Made by a program: the position numbers and the translations under genes. A stretch of 64,000 nucleotides of DNA from Bacteroidales bacterium UBA3743 (GTDB taxonomy: Bacteria > Bacteroidota > Bacteroidia > Bacteroidales > Paludibacteraceae). The notes beneath the pieces are model-generated. The model had not been told where the DNA came from. It searched no databases and saw only the letters and a program-made list of their open reading frames with translations. Each line of letters starts with the position of its first letter. The first letter of the stretch is position 1. Shown piece after piece: positions 1 through 8,667 of this stretch. The stretch is from contig DFGT01000006.1 of the NCBI GenBank assembly GCA_002371265.1, positions 52,157 through 116,156 of the forward strand, in the 5' to 3' direction.

Positions 1-82
1 GGACGTGCGTCTAATACTAATAAAATACTAATAAAGGACGTGGTCTAATAAACGGATGATCGTCAGAAAACGGACGAGCGTC
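1..82. repeat. Degenerate dyad repeats GACG-N2-CGTC
   Basis: Four related motifs lie at about 1-11, 36-45, 53-64 and 71-82. Three have the form GACG, two bases, CGTC or a near match, and one lacks a base. The last three start about 17-18 bases apart and the first is 35 away, which is twice that step. AT-rich spacers such as AATAAA separate them. They sit directly before the CoA ligase-like gene and could be operator sites or the tail of a longer repeat that begins outside the window. No gene is seen in bases 1-139. Confidence 0.45.
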
Positions 83-139
83 AAATAAAAACAGAGGTGA
101 AAAGAAGCGTTTATGTATGTGACAAAATGAAAATAAATT

Positions 140-1462
140 ATGAGTAGTGTTTTTAATCAGTTGACATTCAAACGTCAACCAGATATACAATATAAAAGTA
201 AGGAGGAGATTGCGGCGTTCCAGAATGAACGTCTGCAAGAGCAGATGGCATATGTCTATGCTAATTCTCCATATTATAAGAGAGTGTTTGATGAAAATCA
301 TGTCTCTCCGGAAGATATAAAGACGGTGGATGATTTGCAACGTCTTCCTGTCACTACCAAGAACGAGCTACAAAAGTTCAATAACGATTTCTTCTGTGTT
401 CCGCAGAGTGAGATTGTTGATATAGTTACCACTTCAGGAACTACGGGAGATCCAGTGGTGGTAGGTTTGACCAAACATGATTTGGACAGACTTTCGTATA
501 ATGAGTTTTTGACATTCTCTGCCGCAGAACTGACCAAAGATGATATAATACAGCTTACCTGCACGCTCGACAAACGTTTCATGGCAGGAATGGCTTATTT
601 TCTTGGAGCTGTGGAACTTGGCACTGGAATCGTGAGAGTGGGAGGCGGAGTGCCGCAACTACAGTGGGATACCATTCAGAGAATCCATCCGACCACGTTG
701 ATGTGTGTGCCTAGTTTTTTGATCAAACTTGCTGAATTTGCAGAAAAAAATGGAATAGATTTCCATAAAAGTGGAATAAAGAAGGCAATATGCATTGGTG
801 AAAGTATCCGTACGAAAGAGTTCGGCTTCACAGAATTGAGCAAGCATATCGACGAACGTTGGGGAGAGATCAAACTCTACAACACTTATGCTTCTACGGA
901 AATGCAGACCGGATTCAGCGAGTGCTCATTCGGTTGCGGAGGTCATCACCAGCCGGAGCTGATCATAGTGGAGTTTCTTGATGAGAACAATAAACCAGTT
1001 GCCGATAATGAGCCAGGAGAGGTGACAATCACTCATATAGGTGTGGAGGGAATGCCTCTTGTAAGATTCAAAACTGGAGATATCTGCTATCATCATACAG
1101 AAAAATGCAAATGTGGACGCAACACTATGCGTCTGAGTGCTGTGATCGGCAGACGAAGCCAAATGCTAAAGGTGAAGGGCACAACCGTCTATCCGCCAGC
1201 ATTGTTTGATGTGTTGGATCCGTTGCCAGAGGTGGCGAACTATGTGGTTGAGGCTTTCACAAATGAACTTGGCACGGATGAAATAAAAATTTTGGTCGGG
1301 ACAAACATTCCGTCGGAAGAATTGAAGAAGAAAATCAAGGATTTGTATCGTGCCAAGGTGAGGGTTGCTCCAATTATTGAATTTGCTGACCCTGCCGACG
1401 TGGATAAAATACGAATAGTGGAAGGACAGAGAAAGATCACAAAATTTGTAGACAAGAGATAA
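140..1462 (+). CDS. Phenylacetate-CoA ligase / F390 synthetase-like adenylate-forming enzyme
   Basis: This 440-residue protein belongs to the phenylacetate-CoA ligase/coenzyme F390 synthetase branch of the adenylate-forming superfamily, which activates a carboxylic acid with ATP. The nucleotide-binding loop TTSGTTGDPVV is near residues 95-105. The aromatic/Glu motif YNTYASTEMQ is near 247-256, RFKTGD near 310, and a C-terminal lobe contains GRRSQMLKVKG. A Cys/His cluster (CSFGCGGHH) lies near 262 and a CKCG motif near 325, as expected for this family. Its stop codon overlaps the start of the flippase gene (TAATG), so the two are probably co-transcribed. Next to a flippase and a YfhO-like protein, a role in decorating or activating a surface-glycan precursor is possible, but the substrate is unknown. 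Confidence 0.85.
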   Translation: MSSVFNQLTFKRQPDIQYKSKEEIAAFQNERLQEQMAYVYANSPYYKRVFDENHVSPEDIKTVDDLQRLPVTTKNELQKFNNDFFCVPQSEIVDIVTTSGTTGDPVVVGLTKHDLDRLSYNEFLTFSAAELTKDDIIQLTCTLDKRFMAGMAYFLGAVELGTGIVRVGGGVPQLQWDTIQRIHPTTLMCVPSFLIKLAEFAEKNGIDFHKSGIKKAICIGESIRTKEFGFTELSKHIDERWGEIKLYNTYASTEMQTGFSECSFGCGGHHQPELIIVEFLDENNKPVADNEPGEVTITHIGVEGMPLVRFKTGDICYHHTEKCKCGRNTMRLSAVIGRRSQMLKVKGTTVYPPALFDVLDPLPEVANYVVEAFTNELGTDEIKILVGTNIPSEELKKKIKDLYRAKVRVAPIIEFADPADVDKIRIVEGQRKITKFVDKR

Positions 1463-2955
1463 TGGACAATCTTAAACAGAAGACAAAAAGGTCGATCGTA
1501 TGGAATGCCATAGAGAAAGTGGGAGTGCAGTTGATTGCATTGCTTACTGGTCTGTACGTTGTCCGCAACGTTTCAGAAACAGATATGGGATTCATAGGAG
1601 CGTTGACTATTTTCGTTTCGATTGGAATAGGATTGGTCGATTTGGGATTCTCTACAGCTTTGATCAGACGTGAGAGCAACACAGATGAGGAATATTCAGC
1701 AATTTTCTATGTCAACTTGTTGATTAGTGTTGTCTTATATTTGGTTGGCTATTTTTGTGCACCATTGATTTCCGATTGGTATTCTATACCAGAGTTGACG
1801 GATTTGGCACGGTTGCTATTTTTGATTGTCATCATCAACTCGTTGTCGCTGGTGCAGATTGTAAGACATACCAAAGCTTTGGATTTCAAGTATATAGCGA
1901 TCGCAAACTTGGTGGCAGTCATTGTGAGTGGAGTGGTGGCGATTACATTGGTACACTTGGGGTATTCGTATTGGGCTTTAGCGTGGCAGCAGATCTCGTT
2001 GAGAATCACAAAGACATTTATGCTTTGGGTGATAAAGCCGTGGAAGGGATTGAAACTGAATCCAAGATTTGGCGTTGTTGGAGAATTGTTTGATTTCTCT
2101 TATCTGCTGATAGTCAACGGTATCGTGTCGAGCGTGACAACAAACTTTTTTACAGTCACCATTGGTCGAGTTTTTCCAGCGTCGATACTCGGACATTATT
2201 ACACTGCGGATAAATATAAGAATATTGCGCGAGACGTTATCACTCCGACAATAGCCCAGGTGGCAATGCCTGTATTGACAGAAATAAAAGAAGACAAGGC
2301 TCGCCAGAAACAATATTATCGAAAATTCATGAATGTATGCGCTCTGCTTATATTCCCAGCATTGTTGGGATTAGCTGTTGTGTTTGATGATTTCTGTGTG
2401 TTGGTTCTGACGGAAAAATGGTTGCCGATAGTACCGTATTTCAGGATGCTGGTAGTGGTAGCACTTCTGGATCCATTTAATGGGTTGGCTAATCAGATAT
2501 TGTTGGTGGAAGGAAAAACAAAACAATTCTTTTTTTCGGAATGTGCGCGCCACACATTGCTTATACTTTCAGCGTATCTTTGTTTTATAAATTTGAGTGA
2601 GTCGCATAAAGCAATTCTGGAAGTATATGGAGGCAATGCAGTCATAAATATAATGATAGCTGCATCGTTTGTTGCGTGGGCAGTTTGCTTGAGTCTGAAA
2701 ATAAAGTTTATGAATGGAATTTTCAAGTATTCCATTTCGGAAATGATAAAAGACGTTGCTCCATATCTGATTATTTCGGTTGTGATGGTGATGACGGTTT
2801 GGCAAGCAAAAATATATATGGATTTCAGTCCACTTCCGAGGATGATGGCGAGTGTGTTAATCGGAGGAGTTGTTTATTTCATTGGATTGAAAGTTATAAA
2901 GTGTGACATATTAGACGAATTATCAATATTGAAAAAGAAAAAGATAAAAATATGA
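1462..2955 (+). CDS. Polysaccharide flippase, MOP superfamily (WzxC-like)
   Basis: A 497-residue integral membrane protein with about 12-14 hydrophobic segments spread over its length and no soluble domain. The N-terminal pattern (MDNLKQKTKRSIVWNAIEKV, then a long apolar segment) and the later NFFTVTIGRVFPASILGHYY region fit lipopolysaccharide biosynthesis proteins of the oligosaccharide flippase family. These move lipid-linked sugar units across the inner membrane. It overlaps the CoA ligase-like gene by one base (TAATG) and the YfhO-like gene by four (ATGA), a strong sign of translational coupling. No glycosyltransferase genes follow, so it is isolated from a classical glycan cluster, although one could lie upstream of the window. 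Confidence 0.87.
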   Translation: MDNLKQKTKRSIVWNAIEKVGVQLIALLTGLYVVRNVSETDMGFIGALTIFVSIGIGLVDLGFSTALIRRESNTDEEYSAIFYVNLLISVVLYLVGYFCAPLISDWYSIPELTDLARLLFLIVIINSLSLVQIVRHTKALDFKYIAIANLVAVIVSGVVAITLVHLGYSYWALAWQQISLRITKTFMLWVIKPWKGLKLNPRFGVVGELFDFSYLLIVNGIVSSVTTNFFTVTIGRVFPASILGHYYTADKYKNIARDVITPTIAQVAMPVLTEIKEDKARQKQYYRKFMNVCALLIFPALLGLAVVFDDFCVLVLTEKWLPIVPYFRMLVVVALLDPFNGLANQILLVEGKTKQFFFSECARHTLLILSAYLCFINLSESHKAILEVYGGNAVINIMIAASFVAWAVCLSLKIKFMNGIFKYSISEMIKDVAPYLIISVVMVMTVWQAKIYMDFSPLPRMMASVLIGGVVYFIGLKVIKCDILDELSILKKKKIKI

Positions 2956-5510
2956 AAGAGTGGATGAAGCACTTGTTGGTGCTATTAATTTTCGTTGCGA
3001 GTACGTTGGCGTACTTCAGTGTTAAGTTTGACGGTAAAGAACTGTTAGGAGGAGATGTTTACCATTGGGAAGGAATGGCTCATGAGCAAAAGGCTTTCTA
3101 TAATGATGGCGAACACGACGAGGTGTCGTATTGGTGCAGTTCGATGTTCTCGGGAATGCCGGCATACACAGTTACAGGATGTGGCTTGGCACCTAACCCG
3201 GTATCAACAGCGATGACAAAGGTATTGTATATTCTTGGAGACAAAGATGGAGGAATAGTGTTGTGTAGTCTTCTTTGTATGTATGCGTTGTTGATCATGT
3301 TGGGATGTTCGATACCAGTCGCGGTTTTTGGATCATTTGCGTTTGCGTTGTCTTCTTATTCTTTTATTATTATTGCTGCAGGTCATGTCATAAAAGCGTG
3401 GGCTATGGCGTTTATGCCGTTGGTCCTATTGGGTATGGCAATGTTTGTAAAAAAGAAAAATAAGTTTTTGGCGACTTTGGTTTTCTCTGTTGCTTTATAT
3501 TGGCATATTCTATTTGGACATTACCAGATAACATATTATTTTGCATTTTTGTGTCTAGCCCTTTATTTGGGTTATTTGATATATTCGTTAAAGAATGGGG
3601 AAAAGAAAGAGTTATTGGTCAACTCAGGATGTTTGTTAGTTGGAGTGTTGATTGTTGTTTTGATGAACTCACCAAAGTTGGTGTCTAATTATGAACTTGG
3701 TCAGCATAGTATTCGTGGAAAAAGTGAACTGACTGCACAGGTAGATGGTAAGACAGACAAATCATCTGGTTTGGATCAAGGGTATGCGTTTGCCTGGAGC
3801 TATGGTAAGGCTGAAACACTTACTTTTCTAATTCCAAATATTTATGGTGGAGAGAGTGGTGGTGAACTTGACCGTAAAACATCAAATTTGGCTAAAGAGA
3901 TGAAGAAACATGGCGCGGCTGTTCCGAAAACACTTCGTATGAACACTTATTGGGGCGACCAACCATTCACTTCAGGACCAGTTTACTTTGGCGCGGTTGT
4001 TTGTTTCTTGGCTTGTTTCGCAATGTTCTATATCAAGAGTAAGTTTAAGTGGGTTTTGTTCGCGTCTACAATATTCTTTATGATATTGAGCTTTGGAAAG
4101 AATGCGGGAATCAACGATTTCTTCTTCCATTATTTGCCAATGTACAACAAGTTCCGTACTCCGTCTATGGCACTTGTCATCCCGCAGTTGATATTTGCAT
4201 TGATGGGAGCTATAGCTTTGAACAAGTATATGACGAAAGATATAGACAAGACTCCTATGTTTCCTAAAATGTCTGAAAAATTCAATACAGACAGATTTAG
4301 CTTTTCTTTTTATGCTTCATTGATTCTTACAGCTGGAGTCTGTTTGCTAGTATGGATTGCTCCTGGAATATTTGGAGATTTTGTCTCACCGCAGGATGCC
4401 ACTCAGTTGGCTAATTATCCAGATTGGTTTGTCGACGCATTGGTCGCCGACCGTAAGGATTTGGCAAGTGATGACGCTTTCCGTTCGTTGGTGTTTATAA
4501 TGATTGCTGCAGCGTTGATGTGGATATTCTCTCGTCAGGGTATGGTGAAAAACAGAAAGTTTGTCGCTGTCGCAATCGCATTCCTTACATTGATTGACTT
4601 GTGGAATGTCGACAAACGTTATCTGAATGATGATAATTATATTAAGCAGCGTGCAAAAAATGAAACGAGAAAGCCGACAAAGGCAGATGAGTTTATATTG
4701 GCGGACAAAGATGTTGATTTCCGAGTGTTGAATCTGAATAATCCATTCAATAATTCTGAGACATCTTATTTCCACCACTCAATCGGAGGTTATAATGCCG
4801 CTAAACTGCGTCGTTACCAGGATTTGATTGAGCAGTGTATCGAGCCTGAGATGAAAACTATCATTGCGTCTTTTCAAAATGCTAGAACTGCCAAAGAAGT
4901 GGAAACAGCATTCGCCTCAACGAATGTGTTGAATATGCTCAACACTAAGTATATCATCTATAATAATGATGCAGCTCCAATTATGAATCCGATGAGAAAT
5001 GGAGACGCATGGGTTGTCGGTGATGTGAAATTTGTGAAGGATGCCGACGCGGAGATGAATACATTGAAGGAAATAGATCCGTCAAAGACTGCAATTATAA
5101 ATGAGGAATTCAAGAGCCTTGTCACTCCTTTTGAAATGGATTCCACTGCGAAAGTAGAGCTGACGTTGTCTCATCCAAACAGAAAGAAGTTTACTTCATC
5201 TTCGCAAAAGGATATTCTGACAATCTTCTCGGATGTTTATTATAAGCCGGGTTGGCATGTCTATGTCGACGGTAAGGAAGTTGACCATTTCCGTACAAAC
5301 TGGATTTTGCGTGGTATGGTTATTCCAGCTGGCGAGCATGAGATTGAGTTCTTGTTCTATCCTGACACATTTGTAAATTTGACTTATATGTCAAACGCAA
5401 TTGGTTGGATCCTTATTCTTCTTATTGTAGGTTATATTGGTTATTATTTCTACAATAGAAAGAACAATAATAAGGAAAATGATACAACAGCGGTTGTATT
5501 GAAAGATTAA
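2952..5510 (+). CDS. YfhO-family large membrane protein
   Basis: An 852-residue protein with an N-terminal membrane segment, a luminal loop rich in aromatic residues (WEGMAHEQKAF, WCSSMFSGMPAY near residues 35-70), at least ten further membrane segments up to about residue 560, a large extracytoplasmic domain (about 570-815) and a final membrane helix before a charged tail. This architecture matches the YfhO/bacterial membrane protein family, which resembles GT-C glycosyltransferases. Bacillus YfhO is implicated in glycosylating lipoteichoic acid, but the role in Bacteroidetes is not established. The start overlaps the flippase stop (ATGA), so it is the third gene of a coupled operon. An envelope glycan function is inferred from this context only. 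Confidence 0.85.
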   Translation: MKEWMKHLLVLLIFVASTLAYFSVKFDGKELLGGDVYHWEGMAHEQKAFYNDGEHDEVSYWCSSMFSGMPAYTVTGCGLAPNPVSTAMTKVLYILGDKDGGIVLCSLLCMYALLIMLGCSIPVAVFGSFAFALSSYSFIIIAAGHVIKAWAMAFMPLVLLGMAMFVKKKNKFLATLVFSVALYWHILFGHYQITYYFAFLCLALYLGYLIYSLKNGEKKELLVNSGCLLVGVLIVVLMNSPKLVSNYELGQHSIRGKSELTAQVDGKTDKSSGLDQGYAFAWSYGKAETLTFLIPNIYGGESGGELDRKTSNLAKEMKKHGAAVPKTLRMNTYWGDQPFTSGPVYFGAVVCFLACFAMFYIKSKFKWVLFASTIFFMILSFGKNAGINDFFFHYLPMYNKFRTPSMALVIPQLIFALMGAIALNKYMTKDIDKTPMFPKMSEKFNTDRFSFSFYASLILTAGVCLLVWIAPGIFGDFVSPQDATQLANYPDWFVDALVADRKDLASDDAFRSLVFIMIAAALMWIFSRQGMVKNRKFVAVAIAFLTLIDLWNVDKRYLNDDNYIKQRAKNETRKPTKADEFILADKDVDFRVLNLNNPFNNSETSYFHHSIGGYNAAKLRRYQDLIEQCIEPEMKTIIASFQNARTAKEVETAFASTNVLNMLNTKYIIYNNDAAPIMNPMRNGDAWVVGDVKFVKDADAEMNTLKEIDPSKTAIINEEFKSLVTPFEMDSTAKVELTLSHPNRKKFTSSSQKDILTIFSDVYYKPGWHVYVDGKEVDHFRTNWILRGMVIPAGEHEIEFLFYPDTFVNLTYMSNAIGWILILLIVGYIGYYFYNRKNNNKENDTTAVVLKD

Positions 5511-5531
5511 ATTGCTAATAATGAAACTATT

Positions 5532-6144
5532 ATGAAAGTATTGCTTGTTAATGGAAGCCCACGTATGGAGGGCAACACATACGTCGCTTTGAATGAATTT
5601 GCTCAACAGTTGGCAGAGAACGGTATTCAAAGTGAGTTGGTGTGGATCGGCACAAAACCGGTTCGTGGATGCATCGCTTGCAACAGCTGTCATGACAACC
5701 GTTGCGTTTTTAACGACGACATCACAAACAGCATCATAGCCAAGATGGAGGAGTGTGATGGCCTTGTAATTGGATCCACCGGTCTATTACGGACAGCCAG
5801 CCGGACCGGTATGTTGTCTGCAGCAACGTATGATGTATGCAGGTAGCAGTGTGATGGCTAACAAACCAGCTGCCGGCATATGTGTATGTCGCCGTGGAGG
5901 AGCCACTGCCGCTTTCCAGTCGCTCAATATGCCTTTCCAAATGACCAATATGCCAGTTGTAACGTCGCAATACTGGAATATACTTTATGGTTGTGCGGAA
6001 GGTGAGACGGCTCTTGATGTAGAGGGACTGCAGACGGTTCGTACTCTTGCCAACAACATGTCTTGGCTGATCAAGAAAATAGCGACGGGAGAGGGTGATG
6101 CTCCCGTGCTTGAACCTCGCACGCCAATGAATTTTATAAGATAA
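5532..6144 (+). pseudogene. NADPH-dependent FMN reductase / flavodoxin-family protein, frameshifted
   Basis: The first reading frame encodes an N-terminal flavodoxin-like half starting MKVLLVNGSPR (flavin phosphate-binding loop) with the Cys motif GCIACNSCHDNRC near residues 43-55, and runs into an unrelated tail that stops at 5846. The family sequence resumes in another frame at about 5779 (PVYYGQPAGPV) and continues through QRMMYAGS and NMSWLIKKI to 6144. One extra base near 5778, between the codons for GS and PVYY, explains the break: removing it gives 203 residues, the normal length for this family. Members reduce flavins or quinones, often carrying an Fe-S or Cys motif. It is either a recently broken gene or a sequence error. 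No slippery heptamer is visible at the site. Confidence 0.85.
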
Positions 6145-6148
6145 TAAT

Positions 6149-6328
6149 ATGGAATGTGTTCATAGATCAAAAACAGTGGATGAAAGCCATTATTTCGAAT
6201 GTACTTGTCCAAAGGAGTGTTCGAGACACGGAAGGTGCTGCGCTTGTGTGGCTCATCACAGAGCGTTAGGGAAACTTCCATATTGTTTGCGTCAAATAGA
6301 AAATGATACAAAAGAATTAAAGGCATGA
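6149..6328 (+). CDS. DUF6485-type Cys-rich mini-protein
   Basis: A 59-residue ORF beginning MECVHRSKTVDESHYFECTC and ending in TGA overlapping the next start (ATGA). It has eight cysteines, mostly in the block CTCPKECSRHGRCCACVAHH (residues 18-37) with a further YC at 45-46. This pattern resembles the small DUF6485 family, whose members share a CNCTY...CSRKG.CCEC signature and probably bind metal, though this is not proven. It lies five bases after the reductase remnant and is coupled to the HAD gene, so the three were probably co-expressed. The assignment rests on remembered family signature rather than a search. Confidence 0.75.
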   Translation: MECVHRSKTVDESHYFECTCPKECSRHGRCCACVAHHRALGKLPYCLRQIENDTKELKA

Positions 6329-6921
6329 TACGAAATATAATTTTGGATTTTGGCAAAGTGTTGGTCGACTATGATTTCGACATTTTCTTCCGTCGTTATG
6401 TTCCGGATGAAAACCGTCGTAAACAGTTTGTCCCTATCTTATATAATGATGGCCTGACTCCTGTCGTGGATAGGGGGGAGAAACCATTTGAGGAGATTGT
6501 GGATGATTTGATAGCTGAAAATCCTGAGTTTGAACCGGAATTGCGTATCTTTTCTGAACATTATCCTGATCTTATTATTGGCGAGATTCCCGGTATGAAG
6601 AATTTGCTAAAGCGGCTAAAAACGGAAGGTTTCAAACTATATGGTTTGTCGAATTGGTGTAGCAAGGTTTATATCACAATGGAGCAGTATGATATATTCA
6701 ATTTGCTCGACGGTTATATTATATCGTCGGAAGTGCATAAGATCAAGCCGGAGCCAGGAATCTATCAGTGCCTTTTTGACCGATTCTCATTGAAGCCTGA
6801 GGAGTGTGTTTTCGCTGATGATAAAGAGGAGAATGTAGAGGCAAGCAGAAAAGAAGGAATGCCGGCTATCGTCTTCAAGAATGCAGAGCAGTTTGAGACT
6901 GAATTAAGAAAACTACTTTAA
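6325..6921 (+). CDS. HAD-superfamily hydrolase (IA, YihX-like)
   Basis: A 198-residue cytosolic phosphatase-type protein. Motif I is ILDFGKVLVDYD at residues 6-17, with D8 as likely nucleophile. This fits the YihX-like subgroup, in which the second Asp of the usual DxD is replaced. Motif II is GLSNW near residue 109 (S111), the motif III lysine is in HKIKPEPG near 137, and motif IV is FADDKEENVEA near 159. An alpha-helical cap lies between residues 15 and 90. Relatives dephosphorylate sugar phosphates such as glucose-1-phosphate, but the substrate here is unknown. It overlaps both neighbours (ATGA upstream, TAATG downstream). Confidence 0.88.
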   Translation: MIRNIILDFGKVLVDYDFDIFFRRYVPDENRRKQFVPILYNDGLTPVVDRGEKPFEEIVDDLIAENPEFEPELRIFSEHYPDLIIGEIPGMKNLLKRLKTEGFKLYGLSNWCSKVYITMEQYDIFNLLDGYIISSEVHKIKPEPGIYQCLFDRFSLKPEECVFADDKEENVEASRKEGMPAIVFKNAEQFETELRKLL

Positions 6922-7127
6922 TGAAAATTGAAGAAGCCATAGTTTACGTGATAGCTTCCAGAAACGGAGGTATGACGACCGACCAGATAGCGGAAGCCAT
7001 CAACAGACAGCAGCTGCATATTAGAAAGGATGGTCAGCCAGTGACAAGCAAGCAGGTATATGCGGTGATTTGCAGATTTCCCGGTGTCTTTGTCAAGGAG
7101 GGAGGAAGAATCATGCTGAATTATTAA
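6921..7127 (+). CDS. Small HARE-HTH-like winged-helix protein
   Basis: A 68-residue basic protein starting at the ATG that overlaps the HAD stop codon (TAATG). The pattern EEAIVYVIASRNGGMTTDQI..AINRQQLHIRKDGQPVTSKQVYAVICRFPGVFVKEGGRIMLN has the alternating helices, the TSKQVYAVICR recognition-like helix and the terminal beta wing typical of HARE-HTH domains. These are thought to sense or bind modified or structured DNA. Here the domain stands alone. Co-transcription with a metabolic phosphatase gives no clear functional clue. The fold assignment is by pattern only. Confidence 0.65.
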   Translation: MKIEEAIVYVIASRNGGMTTDQIAEAINRQQLHIRKDGQPVTSKQVYAVICRFPGVFVKEGGRIMLNY

Positions 7128-7241
7128 GTTGAATGATTTTTAATCGAGATGCCTCCGTCGTTTTTTGTTGGAGTCGAAATATTCATTAATTCCATAAAGC
7201 ATGGAGGTGTAATAAGAAAAAGTGTTCTAAAAATAAATACT

Positions 7242-7421
7242 ATGGATAACAAGAGCAAAGTGTTAGAAACAATGAAAAAGGCTGGAGAGCCTCTTAACGC
7301 AGGTAAAATCGCAGAACTTAGCGGTCTCGACCGTAAGGAAGTGGATAAGGCAATGAAGGAATTGAAAGAAGAAGGACAGATAGTATCTCCAGTTCGTTGT
7401 AAGTGGGCACCAGCAAATTAA
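7242..7421 (+). CDS. Small winged-helix DNA-binding protein (ArsR/MarR-like fold)
   Basis: A 59-residue protein, MDNKSKVLETMKKAGEPLNA..., that consists of little more than one winged helix: helix 1 (KVLETMKKAG), the AGKIAELSGLDRKEVDKAMKELKEEGQI helix-turn-helix and a short wing (SPVRCKWAPAN). The reading frame extends upstream to 7149, but the ATG at 7242 starts exactly at the fold and matches homologues of this size. About 115 bases separate it from the preceding gene. It may act as a small chromosomal regulator, but no target is evident. Confidence 0.75.
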   Translation: MDNKSKVLETMKKAGEPLNAGKIAELSGLDRKEVDKAMKELKEEGQIVSPVRCKWAPAN

Positions 7422-7452
7422 TTTGGGTGTTTATCGCGTCAAAATAGGGAGT

Positions 7453-8640
7453 ATGCAAAGAGACAAATGCCTTAAACCAAATGAAGGAATCCCATCTTCA
7501 TTAGTGGCTTTGCTTGCAGTCATGGCAGGTGTGTCTGTGGCGAATCTATACTACTGTCAGCCTTTGCTTAATCTGATTCGAGAAGATATTGGGCTCACGG
7601 AGTTTCAGGTCAATTTGATGCCTGTGTTCACACAGATAGGTTATGCACTTGGACTTCTTTTCATCATTCCTATGGGAGATCTCTATAACAGACGCTCCAC
7701 TATACTAATATGTTTTGGCGTGCTGTTTTTCTCTTTGTTGACGATAGCGTCTTCTAACAATGTGATGACGCTACTTGTCGCAAGTTTTATTACAGGAGTG
7801 TTTTCTGTCGCACCACAGATCTTTATCCCATTTGTCTCACAGTTTTCTCGCAAAGACGAGAAAGAACGTAAAGTAGGATTGATTTTGTCTGGTCTGCTTA
7901 TTGGCATTCTCGGGTCGAGGGTGGCAAGCGGATACGTTGGTGATATTTGGGGATGGCGGACAATGTATGGAATTGCAGCTGGGCAGATTGCGATTTCAGC
8001 GGTGATAGTCATGAAGACATTCCCGTATGTGGAGCCGACGTTTAATGGACGCTTCATAAAACTGATGTCGTCTATCTTTCGGCTTTTAAAGGAAAATCCT
8101 AAGGCAGTCACCTATTCAGTTCGTTCCGGATTGATTTTTGGATCGTTGCTCGGCATGTGGGCGTGCATGGCATTCCGTATTAAAGAAGCCCCGTTTTTCC
8201 AAGGGAGCGACGTGGTTGGTTTGCTTGGATTATGTGGTATAGCTGGAGCGTTGACCGCGTCAAACGCAGGCAAATATATCACTCGCTACGGAGTGGAGAG
8301 GGTGAATGCGTGTGGTGTCTCATTTGTTTTGTTGGCATGGATAATCATGGGTTTGTTCCAAAACTATTACGTCGGCATCATCGCAGGGGTTATTGTCATT
8401 GACATTGGAATGCAATGTGTGCAGTTGAGCAACCAAAGCACGACTATGAAACTATGCCCACAGGCGTCGAGCCGAATGAACACAATATATATGGTGACAT
8501 ATTTCATCGGCGGATCTTTTGGGACATTTCTTGCAGGAACAATGTGGGTCGAATTTGGATGGTATGGCACCGTCTTTGCAGGATTGAGCATGGTGGTCGC
8601 TTCTATATTGTTTACATTGATTAGAAAGGAGTCCAAGTGA
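7453..8640 (+). CDS. MFS transporter
   Basis: A 395-residue major facilitator protein with about 12 hydrophobic segments. The start at 7453 is preferred over the upstream TTG at 7423 because GGGAG sits just before it. N-terminal features are VANLYYCQPLLNLIREDIGL and the loop 2-3 signature GDLYNRRSTIL, which corresponds to the GXXXDRXGRR motif. A central cytoplasmic loop (residues about 185-210) separates the two six-helix halves. This sequence type (YYCQPLL...) is typical of the drug- or sugar-efflux branch often annotated as an MFS transporter of unknown substrate. Probably an inner-membrane exporter. Confidence 0.87.
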   Translation: MQRDKCLKPNEGIPSSLVALLAVMAGVSVANLYYCQPLLNLIREDIGLTEFQVNLMPVFTQIGYALGLLFIIPMGDLYNRRSTILICFGVLFFSLLTIASSNNVMTLLVASFITGVFSVAPQIFIPFVSQFSRKDEKERKVGLILSGLLIGILGSRVASGYVGDIWGWRTMYGIAAGQIAISAVIVMKTFPYVEPTFNGRFIKLMSSIFRLLKENPKAVTYSVRSGLIFGSLLGMWACMAFRIKEAPFFQGSDVVGLLGLCGIAGALTASNAGKYITRYGVERVNACGVSFVLLAWIIMGLFQNYYVGIIAGVIVIDIGMQCVQLSNQSTTMKLCPQASSRMNTIYMVTYFIGGSFGTFLAGTMWVEFGWYGTVFAGLSMVVASILFTLIRKESK

Positions 8641-8667
8641 ACACACGTCAGTGTGTCTATATAAATT

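Noticed and set aside
5770..5790. Programmed ribosomal frameshift in the reductase gene
   Set aside because: No slippery heptamer, stimulatory stem or internal Shine-Dalgarno was seen at the junction. A simple one-base insertion explains the break.
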